This document shows positions 1-7,999 of a stretch of 64,000 nucleotides of DNA, one piece after another. Position numbers and translations under genes: made by a program. The number at the start of each line of letters is the position of its first letter. Position 1 is the first letter of the stretch. Source of the DNA: Ensifer sp. IC3342. Lineage in GTDB: Bacteria > Pseudomonadota > Alphaproteobacteria > Rhizobiales > Rhizobiaceae. The stretch spans positions 1,240,001-1,304,000 of the forward strand of contig NZ_JADYVE010000001.1 of the NCBI RefSeq assembly GCF_020193655.1, given 5' to 3'. Below the pieces are notes generated by a model that did no database searches, was not told the DNA's origin, and saw nothing but the letters and a program-made list of their open reading frames with translations.

Positions 1-1373
1 TTGCCGTCCACGTCCGGGCGCCAGGAGGGCACGCTAACGCGGAAGCGCTCGCCGGACCCTTCGACGCCGAAGCCGAGCTTCGTCAGGATCGAAACACTTT
101 CTTCGGTGGAAACCTCGAGGCCGGTCAGGCGCTTGACCTCCGAGACCGGGAAATCGACCACCTTGGGCGCATGCCCCTCATAACCGACCACATTCAGCTT
201 GGCCGCCGTTCCACCGCAGAGTTCCAGCACCAGTTCCGTGGCCCGCTCCAGGCCTGGCACCATGTATTCCGGATCGACGCCGCGCTCGAAACGATAGCGC
301 GCATCGGTGATGATGCCGAGGGTGCGGCCGGTCTTGGCGATGTTCATCGGATCCCAGAGAGCGGATTCGATCAGCACGTCGGTCGTGTTCTCGTCGCAGC
401 CGGAGTGCTCGCCGCCCATGATGCCGCCGATCGACTCGATCCCGTCCTCGTCCGCAATTACCACATTGGCCGGCGACAGCGTGTATTCGCGCGTGTCGAG
501 CGCGAGCACCTTCTCGCCGTCCTTAGCCCGGCGAACTGTGAGGTTGCCGGTGACCTTGGCGGCATCGAAGACGTGCAGCGGCCGGCCTTGATCGAAGGTC
601 AGGTAGTTGGTGATATCGACCAGCGCGTTGATCGGCCTCAGACCGATGGCGTTCAACCGCTGGCGCATCCAGGCCGGGCTCGGGCCATTCTTGACGCCGC
701 GCACAAGGCGGAGCGCGAAGCCGGGGCAGAGATGCTTGTCCTCGGCGAGATCGAGTCTCACCTTGACTGGCGTTTCGCCTTCGACCGCGAAGGACGGTGC
801 CGGTTGCGTTTTCAATCTGCCGAGACCAGAGGCGGCGAGGTCGCGCGCGATGCCGTGGACGCTGGTGCAATCCGGCCGGTTCGGTGTCAGGTTGATCTCG
901 ATGACCGGATCGTCGAGCCCGGCGTAAGCCGCATAGCTCGTGCCAACGGGAGCATCCTCCGGCAGATCGATGATGCCGGTGTGGTCGTCGGAAATCTCCA
1001 ATTCCTTTTCCGAGCACATCATGCCGCGGCTTTCGACGCCGCGGATATTGCCGACCGAAAGCGTGACATCGATGCCGGGCACGTAGGTGCCGGGAGCCGC
1101 GAAGGCGCCGATAAGGCCCTTGCGCGCGTTCGGTGCGCCGCAGACGACCTGAACTGGCTGGCCGTTGCCGGTATCGACCATCAGCACCTTCAGCTTGTCG
1201 GCGTTCGGGTGCTGCTCGGCGGAGACGACTTTGGCTATGACGAAGGGCTTGAACGCCGCCTTGTCGTCGACATCCTCGACTTCCAGCCCGATCATCGTCA
1301 GGCGCGCGCAGATTTCCTCGAACGAGGCGTCGGTTTCCAGATGGTCCTTCAGCCAGGAAAGCGTGAATTTCAT
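1..1373 (-). CDS. pheT: Phenylalanine--tRNA ligase beta subunit, N-terminal 457 codons (cut by window edge)
   Basis: The beta subunit pairs with PheS in the cytoplasmic alpha2beta2 enzyme that charges tRNA-Phe. The visible part starts [14 protein letters not shown] and holds the EMAP/OB-fold tRNA-binding domain at about residues 39-150 (with the HPNADKL stretch), the conserved [13 protein letters not shown] block (here [11 protein letters not shown]) and the B3/B4 editing region with GRPLHVFDA; the last visible part enters the B5 domain. The family is usually near 800 residues, so roughly 45 percent lies off the left edge. The ATG at 1371-1373 is the only sensible start. It follows the ASCH gene by 24 bp in the same direction, so pheS, the ASCH gene and pheT look like one transcript. 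Confidence 0.95.
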   Translation of the reverse strand, partial: MKFTLSWLKDHLETDASFEEICARLTMIGLEVEDVDDKAAFKPFVIAKVVSAEQHPNADKLKVLMVDTGNGQPVQVVCGAPNARKGLIGAFAAPGTYVPGIDVTLSVGNIRGVESRGMMCSEKELEISDDHTGIIDLPEDAPVGTSYAAYAGLDDPVIEINLTPNRPDCTSVHGIARDLAASGLGRLKTQPAPSFAVEGETPVKVRLDLAEDKHLCPGFALRLVRGVKNGPSPAWMRQRLNAIGLRPINALVDITNYLTFDQGRPLHVFDAAKVTGNLTVRRAKDGEKVLALDTREYTLSPANVVIADEDGIESIGGIMGGEHSGCDENTTDVLIESALWDPMNIAKTGRTLGIITDARYRFERGVDPEYMVPGLERATELVLELCGGTAAKLNVVGYEGHAPKVVDFPVSEVKRLTGLEVSTEESVSILTKLGFGVEGSGERFRVSVPSWRPDVDG

Positions 1374-1397
1374 GATTTCACCTGTGTCTCAAACTAG

Positions 1398-1811
1398 TCA
1401 GCGTTGCAGCACTTCGATGACGCGGAACCGCTCGCAAACGAGCTCCATGTCGGGCGCGAAACCGCCGTTCCGGCGAAAATAACGCTCGTGCTCTTCGCGC
1501 CATTCCTCAAGCGTACGAGATCCTTCTCCTTCGTCGAAAGCGAAGGCGGCATCCACCTCGTCGAAGCGGCGAAATGCCACCTCGGTCGTTTCGATCACCA
1601 CGGCAGGCCGACCGGCACCGTCGAGCACGACGTCGCGCCTGCCAACCGCAGGCAGCGGCTCCTTCCCATCGCCGAAGTCGCGTCGTGCGCCACAGGTTGC
1701 CGTCTTTTTGCCCTGGACGACGAGCACCAGAAGCTCGTCGGCAAGAGCCGGCGAGTCCCCGAAGGAAAAGGTCACGGCGTCCCCGTAGGCTTCCGGCAGC
1801 GGAGCGGTCAC
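1398..1811 (-). CDS. ASCH-domain protein between pheS and pheT
   Basis: This 137-residue cytoplasmic protein resembles the ASCH family, a beta-barrel fold proposed to bind RNA or nucleobases. Visible family marks are [26 protein letters not shown] near residues 18-43, where GKKTAT is the usual ASCH signature, and a C-terminal [15 protein letters not shown] block. The start is a GTG that overlaps the pheS stop (GTGA, 1808-1811), which implies translational coupling to pheS. pheT starts 24 bp downstream. Its function is not known; the position inside the pheST operon suggests a link to tRNA or translation, but that is inference. Some ASCH proteins hydrolyse modified nucleosides (N4-acetylcytidine amidohydrolase), an alternative I cannot test here. 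Confidence 0.85.
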   Translation of the reverse strand: MTAPLPEAYGDAVTFSFGDSPALADELLVLVVQGKKTATCGARRDFGDGKEPLPAVGRRDVVLDGAGRPAVVIETTEVAFRRFDEVDAAFAFDEGEGSRTLEEWREEHERYFRRNGGFAPDMELVCERFRVIEVLQR

Positions 1812-2890
1812 GAGGAGAGGCCTCCGAAAAGCGTCGGCATGTCGAGCGGACGGAAGCCGTAATGCGTCATCCAGCGGACGTCGGCGTTGAAGAAGTCACG
1901 CAGGTCCGGCATGCCGTATTTCAGCATGGCGATGCGGTCGAGGCCCAGACCCCAGGCAAAGCCCTGATACTCGTCCGGATCGAGACCGCCGGCGCGCAGC
2001 ACGTTCGGATGAACCATGCCGCAGCCGAGGATTTCCATCCAGTCCGTGCCTTCGCCGAACCTGACGATCGGGCCGGAACGGTCGCACTGGATGTCGACCT
2101 CGAAGGACGGCTCGGTGAAGGGGAAGAAGGAGGGGCGGAAGCGCATCGTCACCTTATCGACCTCGAAGAAGGCCTTGCAGAATTCTTCGAGCACCCAGCG
2201 CATGTTGGCGACATTCGCCGTCCTGTCGATCACCAAGCCCTCGACCTGGTGGAACATCGGCGAATGGGTGGCATCCGAGTCCTGGCGGTAGGTCTTGCCG
2301 GGAATGATGATACGGATCGGCGGCTTCTGCGCTTCCATCGTGCGAATCTGTACCGGCGACGTATGCGTGCGCAGCACCTTGCGCTCACCCTTCTCATCCG
2401 ACTGGAAGAAGAAGGTGTCGTGCATCTCACGGGCCGGATGCCCCTCGGGGAAATTCAGCGCCGTGAAGTTGTAATAGTCCGTTTCGATGTCCGGCCCCTC
2501 AGCGATCGAGAAGCCCATGTCGCCGAAGATCGCGGTAATCTCGTCGACGATCTGGCTGATCGGATGGATGCGGCCGCGCTCGGCCGGCGAGGAGCGGACG
2601 GGGAGGCTGATGTCGACCGTCTCACGCGCCAGCCGCTCGGCGATCGCCGAATCCTTCAAGGCGAGCTTCCGGGCGGAGATCGCCTCGGTCACCGTGTTCT
2701 TCAGCGCATTGATCCGCGCACCACGCGTCTGGCGTTCCTCCGGACTCATCGCGCCGAGCGTCTTCAGGAGTTCCGAAATCGAGCCCTTCTTGCCGAGCGC
2801 ACTCACGCGCACCGCCTCGATCGCCCCCTCGTCGGCGGCGGCATCGATCTCCGCCAGCAAAATCCGTTCCAAAGTTTCCAGTTCGCTCAT
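1808..2890 (-). CDS. pheS: Phenylalanine--tRNA ligase alpha subunit
   Basis: This is the catalytic subunit of PheRS, a class II synthetase. It has 360 residues, which is normal for the family. An N-terminal coiled coil (about 1-90) precedes the catalytic core, which contains the motif 1 region with [14 protein letters not shown], the [10 protein letters not shown] block, motif 2 with [19 protein letters not shown], and motif 3 [18 protein letters not shown] near the C terminus. The ATG at 2890 starts MSELETLER. The stop overlaps the GTG of the downstream ASCH gene. Upstream, a hairpin terminator at about 3011-3046 separates it from rplT, so the pheS operon probably has its own promoter in 2891-3010. 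Confidence 0.97.
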   Translation of the reverse strand: MSELETLERILLAEIDAAADEGAIEAVRVSALGKKGSISELLKTLGAMSPEERQTRGARINALKNTVTEAISARKLALKDSAIAERLARETVDISLPVRSSPAERGRIHPISQIVDEITAIFGDMGFSIAEGPDIETDYYNFTALNFPEGHPAREMHDTFFFQSDEKGERKVLRTHTSPVQIRTMEAQKPPIRIIIPGKTYRQDSDATHSPMFHQVEGLVIDRTANVANMRWVLEEFCKAFFEVDKVTMRFRPSFFPFTEPSFEVDIQCDRSGPIVRFGEGTDWMEILGCGMVHPNVLRAGGLDPDEYQGFAWGLGLDRIAMLKYGMPDLRDFFNADVRWMTHYGFRPLDMPTLFGGLSS

Positions 2891-3010
2891 TCTGTCCTGC
2901 CTCGATGCGGGAATGGTTCGGTATATCGGTTCAATTCTTCAGCAATGTGATCGCGCCCAACATCGGGCGGAGAGGTCGACCGTGGCTGCGATCATGGCTG
3001 GCGAGCCGAA

Positions 3011-3046
3011 AAGAAAAACCCGCGCCAGCCCTGCCAGCGCGGGTTT
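3011..3046 (-). terminator. Intrinsic terminator after rplT
   Basis: On the minus strand a GC-rich stem, AAACCCGCGC (3037-3046) pairing with GCGCGGGTTT (3016-3025), is followed by a T-rich run (TTTTTCTT, 3011-3018). It lies 39 bp after the rplT stop and before pheS. Confidence 0.85.
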
Positions 3047-3084
3047 CCCAACAATTTCAGAAACGGTCTTGGGAAAACGCTGGC

Positions 3085-3489
3085 TTAACGGACAGCGCTT
3101 TCAAACTCGTTTGCCGTGCCGGCTTCCTTGAGGTAGGCGAGCGCCTTCTTGGCGGCTTCGACGAGCGCGCCGAATGCTGCCGTCTCATGGATCGCCATGT
3201 CGGACAGAACCTTGCGGTCGACTTCGATGCCGGCCTTGTTGAGACCGTCGATGAAGCGGCCATAGGTCAGGCCGTGCTCACGGACGGCAGCGTTGATGCG
3301 CTGGATCCAGAGAGCGCGGAAGTTGCGCTTGTTAACCTTGCGGTCGCGGTAGGCATACTGCTTGGAACGGTCCACTGCGGCCTTGGCGGCGCGAATGGTG
3401 TTCTTGCGGCGGCCATAGAAACCCTTGGCGGCCTTCAGCGTCTTCTTGTGCTTGGCGTGGGCGGTCACACCGCGTTTTACACGTGCCAT
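3085..3489 (-). CDS. rplT: 50S ribosomal protein L20
   Basis: L20 binds 23S rRNA early in large-subunit assembly. The 134-residue product begins [16 protein letters not shown] and carries the usual basic, alpha-helical N-terminal tail ([15 protein letters not shown]) followed by the globular domain [23 protein letters not shown]. Family length is about 117-135. It lies 36 bp downstream of rpmI on the same strand, the standard L35-L20 pair. In gammaproteobacteria L20 represses its own operon through the rpmI leader; I do not see a clear counterpart here. Confidence 0.97.
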   Translation of the reverse strand: MARVKRGVTAHAKHKKTLKAAKGFYGRRKNTIRAAKAAVDRSKQYAYRDRKVNKRNFRALWIQRINAAVREHGLTYGRFIDGLNKAGIEVDRKVLSDMAIHETAAFGALVEAAKKALAYLKEAGTANEFESAVR

Positions 3490-3525
3490 GTCATGATCTC
3501 CTTAAGTATCCAATAGCCTGACGTC

Positions 3526-3729
3526 TCAGAGACCGTTCGGCAGGTAGTTCTTGATGACCTTCTTGCCATCAGCTTCGGCGAGAACCATGGTTCCGCGCGC
3601 GTCGCGAATGAACTTGTTGGTACGCTTGATCATGCCGTGGCGCTTGCCGGCAGCCTGCGCCTTCACCTTGCCCGAGGCGGTGATCTTGAACCGCTTCTTG
3701 GCAGACGATTTCGTCTTCATCTTGGGCAT
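3526..3729 (-). CDS. rpmI: 50S ribosomal protein L35
   Basis: This small basic ribosomal protein has 67 residues. It begins [20 protein letters not shown], the family signature, and ends with IKNYLPNGL. The ATG at 3729 is preceded by GGAGTAGCAA, which gives a ribosome-binding site. It is the first gene of the rpmI-rplT pair and is separated from infC by a terminator, so unlike the E. coli infC-rpmI-rplT operon it probably uses its own promoter. Confidence 0.97.
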   Translation of the reverse strand: MPKMKTKSSAKKRFKITASGKVKAQAAGKRHGMIKRTNKFIRDARGTMVLAEADGKKVIKNYLPNGL

Positions 3730-3831
3730 TTGCTACTCCATTGTTCTTAATAGTGCGAAACAGGCAGACGAGGCCCGTTTCCAGCGTTAAGAACGGCCAC
3801 GGCATGCCCTGCCGGACCGTTCGGACGGGGG

Positions 3832-3860
3832 CTTATACCCGCGCGTCCTGAAAAACGCAA
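3832..3860 (-). promoter_or_regulatory. Candidate promoter for rpmI-rplT
   Basis: On the minus strand TTGCGT (3855-3860) is separated by 17 bp from TATAAG (3832-3837), a fair housekeeping sigma-70 pattern. It lies about 100 bp upstream of the rpmI ATG and downstream of the infC terminator. This is pattern recognition only. Confidence 0.5.
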
Positions 3861-3942
3861 GCGGGCAAACGAAGGAGCGGACGGCGACAGGAAACCAGTG
3901 TCGCTTGGCTCGGCAACCAGCCCGCCAGGGGCGATGCCCGTC

Positions 3943-3972
3943 AAACAAAAAGCCGCCTCAGGCGGCGGCTTC
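3943..3972 (-). terminator. Intrinsic terminator after infC
   Basis: On the minus strand AGCCGCC (3964-3970) and GGCGGCT (3951-3957) form a stem with a six-base loop, followed by TTTTTGTTT. It lies 33 bp past the infC stop and uncouples infC from rpmI. Confidence 0.85.
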
Positions 3973-4004
3973 CCGTTAGTTTCATTTTCCGCGGGCGCGG
4001 CCGA

Positions 4005-4541
4005 TCACTTCGGCGCGAGCACCATCATCATCTGGCGGCCTTCGAGCTTCGGCTCGGCCTCCACCTTGGCGATCGCCTGGGTGTCGTCCTTCACCTGCAA
4101 CAGAAGCTTCATGCCGAGTTCCTGGTGGGCCATTTCGCGGCCACGGAACTTCAGTGTCACCTTGACCTTGTCGCCTTCCTCGAAGAAGCGGTTCATCGCC
4201 TTCATCTTCACCTCATAGTCATGGGTGTCGATATTCGGACGCATCTTGATCTCTTTGATCTCGACGATCTTTTGTTTCTTGCGCGCTTCCGCGGCCTTCT
4301 TCTGGTTCGCGTATTTCAGCTTGCCCAGATCGAGAATCTTGCACACCGGCGGTTCGGAATTCGGTGCGATCTCTACCAGATCAAGACCGGCTTCGTCCGC
4401 CATGCGGAGCGCCTGGTCGATCGGAACGACGCCGACATTCTGGCCTTCGGCATCGATAAGCTGAACCCGGGGGACCCGGATTTCCTTGTTTGAGCGCGGC
4501 CCCTCTTTAACCGGGGCGTCCGCTTTGAACGGTCTGCGAAT
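4005..4541 (-). CDS. infC: Translation initiation factor IF-3, ATT start
   Basis: IF-3 binds the 30S subunit and proofreads start codons and the initiator tRNA. The full reading frame gives 178 residues, normal for the family. The N-terminal domain has [15 protein letters not shown] and [19 protein letters not shown]; the C-terminal domain has [13 protein letters not shown] and [12 protein letters not shown]. The frame has no ATG upstream of residue 47. An in-frame TAG at 4560-4562 limits the choice, and an ATT at 4539-4541 lies 8 nt after GAGGAGA (4550-4556). The product then starts (M)[13 protein letters not shown], as expected for rhizobia. A rare ATT start is the known autoregulatory feature of infC in E. 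coli and other bacteria, so a shorter ATG-initiated call at 4403 would be wrong. Confidence 0.95.
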   Translation of the reverse strand: MRRPFKADAPVKEGPRSNKEIRVPRVQLIDAEGQNVGVVPIDQALRMADEAGLDLVEIAPNSEPPVCKILDLGKLKYANQKKAAEARKKQKIVEIKEIKMRPNIDTHDYEVKMKAMNRFFEEGDKVKVTLKFRGREMAHQELGMKLLLQVKDDTQAIAKVEAEPKLEGRQMMMVLAPK

Positions 4542-4761
4542 GGTCGTACTCTCCTCGAGCTATTTACGTATCTATGGTCTGCTTGAACGGTCAGCGCGAT
4601 CTCAAACGAAGCGCTTGAAACTGTCACTGACGGCAATGTGTGAATTGCGGCGCCAGAGTCAATAGCATGGCTCGCAAGGAAAATCACCCTCTGTCGAAGC
4701 AGAGACGAATCTGTTTTAGAAGGAAATCTTGCGTCCGCACGGTCTTTCAAGAGGATCTCCG

Positions 4762-5571
4762 ATGTCAACTGCACCAGCCGAAACGGAAATCACGCGGATC
4801 GAAGTGGGCAGCGGTGCTTCCGCGCGCTCGATCGCCACGCGGATCTTTCGCACGAAACCGCGCTCTCAGCGCCCGACGCTCGTGTGGCTCGGCGGCTATC
4901 GCTCCGACATGACGGGCACGAAGGCCGTCGAGGTCGAGCACTATGCCCGCGCGGCCGGAACCGACTGCATCCGTTTCGACTATTCCGGCCACGGCTCCTC
5001 CGGCGGCGATTTCCGGGACGGCACGATCTCGCGCTGGATCGAGGAAAGCCTTGCCGTCATCGACCACGCCGCGCCGGCATCGCGCCTGATCCTCATCGGC
5101 TCTTCAATGGGCGGCTGGGTCGCCTTGCGACTCGTTCAGGAACTCAAACGGCGCGGAGAGACGGGCCGTGTCGCCGGCCTCGTACTGATCGCCCCCGCCC
5201 CGGACTTCACGGCGGACCTGATCGAACCCAATCTCACCGAGGCCGAGAAAACCTCGCTTGCCGAACGCGGCTATTTCGAGGAGCCGTCGCAATACAGTCC
5301 CGAGCCCAACATCTATACGCGGGCGCTGATCGAAGACGGCCGCGCCAATCGCGTGCTGTCAGGCCCCATCGTAACGGACTGCCCTGTCCATATCCTTCAG
5401 GGCATGCGCGATCCCGATGTGCCCTATGCCCATGCGCTGAAGCTGATGGAGCATATGCCGGCCGACGATGTCGTGATGACCCTCATTCGCGACGGCGATC
5501 ATCGGCTGTCGCGCGAGGAGGATATTGCCAAATTGAAACAGGCGATCGGCGCCATGCTGACGCAAGCCTGA
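4762..5571 (+). CDS. Alpha/beta-hydrolase (serine hydrolase)
   Basis: This 269-residue cytoplasmic hydrolase has the full catalytic set in view: the nucleophile elbow GSSMGG (Ser115), the acid region GMRDPDVP (Asp217 or Asp219) and DGDHRLS (His247). The oxyanion-strand region is LVWLGGYRSDM and the DYSGHGSSGGDF turn near residue 74 is typical of esterase/thioesterase-like members. The ATG at 4762 was preferred to an in-frame ATG at 4729 because GAGG sits 7 nt before it. It is divergent from infC and is followed by a RIME1 copy. The substrate is unknown; acyl-peptide or carboxylesterase activity is possible. Confidence 0.85.
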   Translation: MSTAPAETEITRIEVGSGASARSIATRIFRTKPRSQRPTLVWLGGYRSDMTGTKAVEVEHYARAAGTDCIRFDYSGHGSSGGDFRDGTISRWIEESLAVIDHAAPASRLILIGSSMGGWVALRLVQELKRRGETGRVAGLVLIAPAPDFTADLIEPNLTEAEKTSLAERGYFEEPSQYSPEPNIYTRALIEDGRANRVLSGPIVTDCPVHILQGMRDPDVPYAHALKLMEHMPADDVVMTLIRDGDHRLSREEDIAKLKQAIGAMLTQA

Positions 5572-5579
5572 ACGCGCGG

Positions 5580-5684
5580 CTACAGCGCCGCGCGTCCTAT
5601 CAGACGCGCAAAGGACGCTGTAGCGCTTTGAATTGCTGCATGTGTCCTTAAATCGAGGTCGCTTTAAGGACACCTGCAATAGGT
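5580..5684 (+). repeat. RIME1-like intergenic mosaic element, copy 1
   Basis: This is a two-palindrome element. The first hairpin is built on CGCGCGTCC...GGACGCTGTAGCG, the linker is TTTGAATTGCTGCATG, and the second hairpin is CCTTAAATCG...CTTTAAGG. It begins 9 bp after the hydrolase stop. The family is known as RIME1 in Sinorhizobium; the naming is from memory. Confidence 0.75.
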
Positions 5685-5957
5685 CACTTGGACTAGCCAA
5701 AAGCTTCCAAAATCACTCCAGAAGGCATAGGCCAAGTCGCCGTGCCCCAGGGATTTCTGCGTCCTTCTGTCGCCATTTTAACCATAAGACGGACTAGGCC
5801 GAATCAGATGATTGACTCCGACGAGCTGACAATATTAACTCTTTGTTAACGATTAGAGCAGCGCAGGGGAAAAATCCTACAAAAGCTGTCGGCAACTTTT
5901 GATTGCGCGGATCGATCCGGAATATAAGCCGGGCTCGCCGCGTTACAGGGGATCTGT
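5685..5957. other. Intergenic region upstream of the BTLCP gene
   Basis: About 270 bp without a convincing open reading frame. It becomes AT-richer toward the gene (AATATTAACTCTTTGTTAACG at about 5831-5851), where a promoter is likely, but I cannot place -35 and -10 boxes with confidence. Confidence 0.4.
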
Positions 5958-6578
5958 ATGGCGTCTTGGACCGGGGTTAAGGCAAGCATTGCGGCTTTCT
6001 GCGCAGTTTTCATTTCAGCAAACACGGCAATTCCCGCCCAGGCGGGACCATCTCCATGGATGCAGACCGGCTCGGTAACCTCCCAGCCGATCGGGCATTA
6101 CGAGTTTTGCCAGAAGCATCGCGGCGAATGCGGTGCGCGATCCAAGACGACTGTCGCGCCACGTGTCACCGACCGGGGCTGGGCCGTCATCCGACAGGTC
6201 AATGCTCAGGTCAACCGCGAGATCACGCCCGTGACCGACCAGCAGGTTTTTGGCAGGGACGAGGTCTGGTCCTATCCAACCACCACCGGAGATTGTGAAG
6301 ACTTCGCGCTCGAAAAGCGCCGCCGGCTGATGAAGCGAGGCTTTTCTGCCAGCCAGTTGCTGATGACTGTCGTGCGCAAGCCTGATGGCGAGGGCCATGC
6401 GGTCCTGACGGTCCGCACCGCGCAGGGCGACTTTATCCTCGACAATCTCGAAAACAGGGTGAGGCTCTGGACCCAAACGCCCTATCACTATCTCAAGCGC
6501 CAAGCGTCCTATAACAGCGGCCGGTGGGTGACCATCGACAACAGCGGCGAGATCGTCGTCGGCTCGGTCGGCAACTGA
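5958..6578 (+). CDS. Secreted transglutaminase-like cysteine proteinase (BTLCP/DUF920)
   Basis: The 206-residue product has an N-terminal signal peptide (about residues 1-29, ending AIPAQA-G) and then a bacterial transglutaminase-like cysteine proteinase domain. The predicted catalytic triad is visible: Cys113 in TTGDCEDFALEKR, His147 in GEGHAVLTVRT and Asp162 in FILDNLENRV. The same fold includes LapG, the periplasmic protease that cleaves a biofilm adhesin, but no LapD or LapA homologue lies nearby, so a LapG role is not claimed. Cys51 and Cys58 may form a disulfide. A strong terminator follows 24 bp after the stop. The gene stands alone between RIME1 and the palindromic repeats. Confidence 0.85.
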   Translation: MASWTGVKASIAAFCAVFISANTAIPAQAGPSPWMQTGSVTSQPIGHYEFCQKHRGECGARSKTTVAPRVTDRGWAVIRQVNAQVNREITPVTDQQVFGRDEVWSYPTTTGDCEDFALEKRRRLMKRGFSASQLLMTVVRKPDGEGHAVLTVRTAQGDFILDNLENRVRLWTQTPYHYLKRQASYNSGRWVTIDNSGEIVVGSVGN

Positions 6579-6601
6579 CCGACCAGAAAGACCAGTCAAA
6601 G

Positions 6602-6630
6602 AAAGGGCCGGCTTGCGCGGCCCTTTTTTC
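6602..6630 (+). terminator. Intrinsic terminator after the BTLCP gene
   Basis: AAAGGGCCG (6602-6610) pairs with CGGCCCTTT (6618-6626) and is followed by further T residues (run of T from 6624 to 6629). Confidence 0.9.
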
Positions 6631-6792
6631 ATGTCGTTGTCCCAACTTTGGGCGACATGCATATTAAGCTTTTTTCGATGCATGTCGTTATCCCAAAACC
6701 GCTGAGCACTTTTGGGCGACAGGCATTTTCATGCCTTTTTTCCATCCATGTCGTTATCCCAAAACCGCTGCGCACTTTTGGGCGACATGCAT
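6630..6792. repeat. Three tandem-spaced palindromic repeats
   Basis: Three copies of a REP-like palindrome lie at 6630-6662, 6681-6726 and 6747-6792. The full units read CATGTCGTTATCCCAAAA, a short GC-rich loop, then TTTTGGGCGACA(T/G)GCAT. CCCAAAA pairs with TTTTGGG, and TGTCG with CGACA. The first unit lacks about 13 bases of the loop. The third ends on the first base of the mbfA stop codon. They sit between convergent genes and could form mRNA hairpins for both. Confidence 0.85.
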
Positions 6793-7775
6793 CAGGCATT
6801 ACCGATCAGGACGCCGGCGGCGAGCACCAGACTGCCGCCGAGAACGACCTGGAAGGCTGCCCTGAGGAATGGCGTCTCCATATAGCGGTTCTGGATGAAG
6901 GCGATCGCCCAAAGCTCGAAGAAGACGATCGCGCCCGCCGTCACCGTCGCCGTCCAGAAGTGCGGAATCAGATAGGGCAGCGCGTGGCCGAGCCCCCCGA
7001 GCGCCGTCATGATGCCCGAGGCAAGTCCGCGCTTGATCGGCGAGCCGCGCCCGGACAGCTTGCCGTCATCATGGGCGGCCTCGGTGAAGCCCATCGAAAT
7101 GCCGGCGCCGACCGAGGCCGAAAGGCCGACGAGAAAGGTTTGCCACGTGTCCTGGGTTGCGAAGGCGGCCGCAAAGATCGGCGCCAGTGTCGAGACCGAT
7201 CCATCCATCAGGCCGGCAAGGCCCGGCTGCACGTAAGTGAGGATGAACTGCCGGCGCGACGTCTGCTCTTCCTCGGCGCGCACGTCTTCGGGTGTGTGCT
7301 TCTCGCCAAGCCGGCGGGCCAGCGATTCATGCGACTTCTCGGCAATTGCGAGGTCTCCGAGCAGCTTGCGCGTCGCCGCATCCCGTGTACGCGCGGCCGC
7401 CTCAACATAGAAACGGTGGGCAGCCTCCTCCATCGCTTCCGCTTCGTCGCGCGCTTTTTCGATCGGCATCTCGGCGATCAGCCAATCCGGCTTGCGCTCC
7501 GGGAAATCGCGCACGTGTTCGCGCCGGATCAGCGGGATACGATTGCCGAAACGGGCGACATGCAGGTCGATCAGCGCCTGGCGATGGTGGCTTTCCTCTT
7601 CCGCCATGTCCTCAAAGACCCTGGCGGAATGCGGGTATTTTTCGCGCAGCGCATCCGCATAGGCGAGATAGATGCGGCCGTCGTCCTCCTCCGAGGAAAT
7701 CGCCAGCGCGAGGATTTCCTGCTCGCTTAAGGAAAGAAACGGACGCTTGAAACGGGAAAAAAGGCGGGAAAACAT
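6792..7775 (-). CDS. mbfA: Membrane-bound ferritin/VIT iron exporter, MbfA type
   Basis: This 327-residue protein joins an N-terminal ferritin-like (erythrin) diiron domain to a C-terminal VIT1/CCC1-type membrane domain. Diiron ligands are suggested by EDMAEEESHHRQAL (about 55-68), EAMEEAAHRFYVEAA and AIAEKSHESL. The membrane part contains GLAGLMDGSVSTLAPIFAAA, SASVGAGISMGFTEAAHDDGKLSGRGSP and a C-terminal pair of helices. In Agrobacterium and Bradyrhizobium MbfA exports iron and protects against iron and peroxide stress under Irr control. The ATG at 7775 was chosen because AAGAAGG lies just before it; an upstream in-frame start at 7874 would read through the regulatory site. A perfect Irr box overlaps the region just upstream. 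Confidence 0.92.
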   Translation of the reverse strand: MFSRLFSRFKRPFLSLSEQEILALAISSEEDDGRIYLAYADALREKYPHSARVFEDMAEEESHHRQALIDLHVARFGNRIPLIRREHVRDFPERKPDWLIAEMPIEKARDEAEAMEEAAHRFYVEAAARTRDAATRKLLGDLAIAEKSHESLARRLGEKHTPEDVRAEEEQTSRRQFILTYVQPGLAGLMDGSVSTLAPIFAAAFATQDTWQTFLVGLSASVGAGISMGFTEAAHDDGKLSGRGSPIKRGLASGIMTALGGLGHALPYLIPHFWTATVTAGAIVFFELWAIAFIQNRYMETPFLRAAFQVVLGGSLVLAAGVLIGNA

Positions 7776-7788
7776 CGGCAAAACCTTC

Positions 7789-7805
7789 TTTAGAATAATT
7801 CTAAA
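7789..7805 (-). promoter_or_regulatory. Irr box (iron control element) of mbfA
   Basis: TTTAGAA-TAA-TTCTAAA (7789-7795, 7796-7798, 7799-7805) is a perfect dyad matching the ICE motif bound by Irr in Rhizobiales. It ends 14 bp from the mbfA ATG and overlaps the ribosome-binding site (AAGAAGG, 7784-7790), so the promoter must be very close. Repression by Irr under low iron is expected from the known mbfA regulation; irr itself is at 41.9-42.4 kb in this window. Confidence 0.85.
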
Positions 7806-7859
7806 ATAGAGAGCGAAACATGGAGCGTCAAGGCTCGGAGCGGCGAGCCTTGACTCACA

Positions 7860-7975
7860 GCAACACCCCCTCATCCCGCTGCCGCGACCTTCTCCCTGAC
7901 CGCGGAGAGAAGGGGCAAGCCACGCCGGCGTCAGTCCCCTCTCCCCGTCATCACGGGCAGAGGGTTAGGGCGAGG
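7860..7975. repeat. Dispersed CT-rich/GA-rich palindromic repeat
   Basis: The sequence contains ACCCCCTCATCCCGCTGCCG, CCTTCTCCC, GGAGAGAAGGGGCAAG, CCCCTCTCCCCG and GCAGAGGGTTAGGGCGAGG. This pattern recurs between rhizobial genes, and a related but diverged stretch lies at about 41046-41150 here. It is non-coding and separates mbfA from cfa. Confidence 0.5.
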
Positions 7976-7999
7976 GCGAAGTTGAGATGAGCAACGGCC

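Noticed and set aside
171..1397. A 408-codon plus-strand frame over the pheT region
   Set aside because: The opposite strand encodes PheT with clear domains; this frame is an antisense shadow.
4005..4403. IF-3 call starting at the ATG at 4403 (132 residues)
   Set aside because: It would delete most of the N-terminal domain; the upstream frame from the ATT at 4539-4541 encodes the conserved missing part.
5958..6578. LapG-type adhesin-cleaving protease
   Set aside because: The BTLCP fold is shared, but there is no LapD-like receptor or LapA-like adhesin beside it, so only the family name is used.
6630..6792. Possible short CRISPR array (three repeats)
   Set aside because: The repeats are palindromic, unevenly spaced, differ in length, and have spacer-like gaps of under 25 bases of low complexity. 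No cas genes are present.
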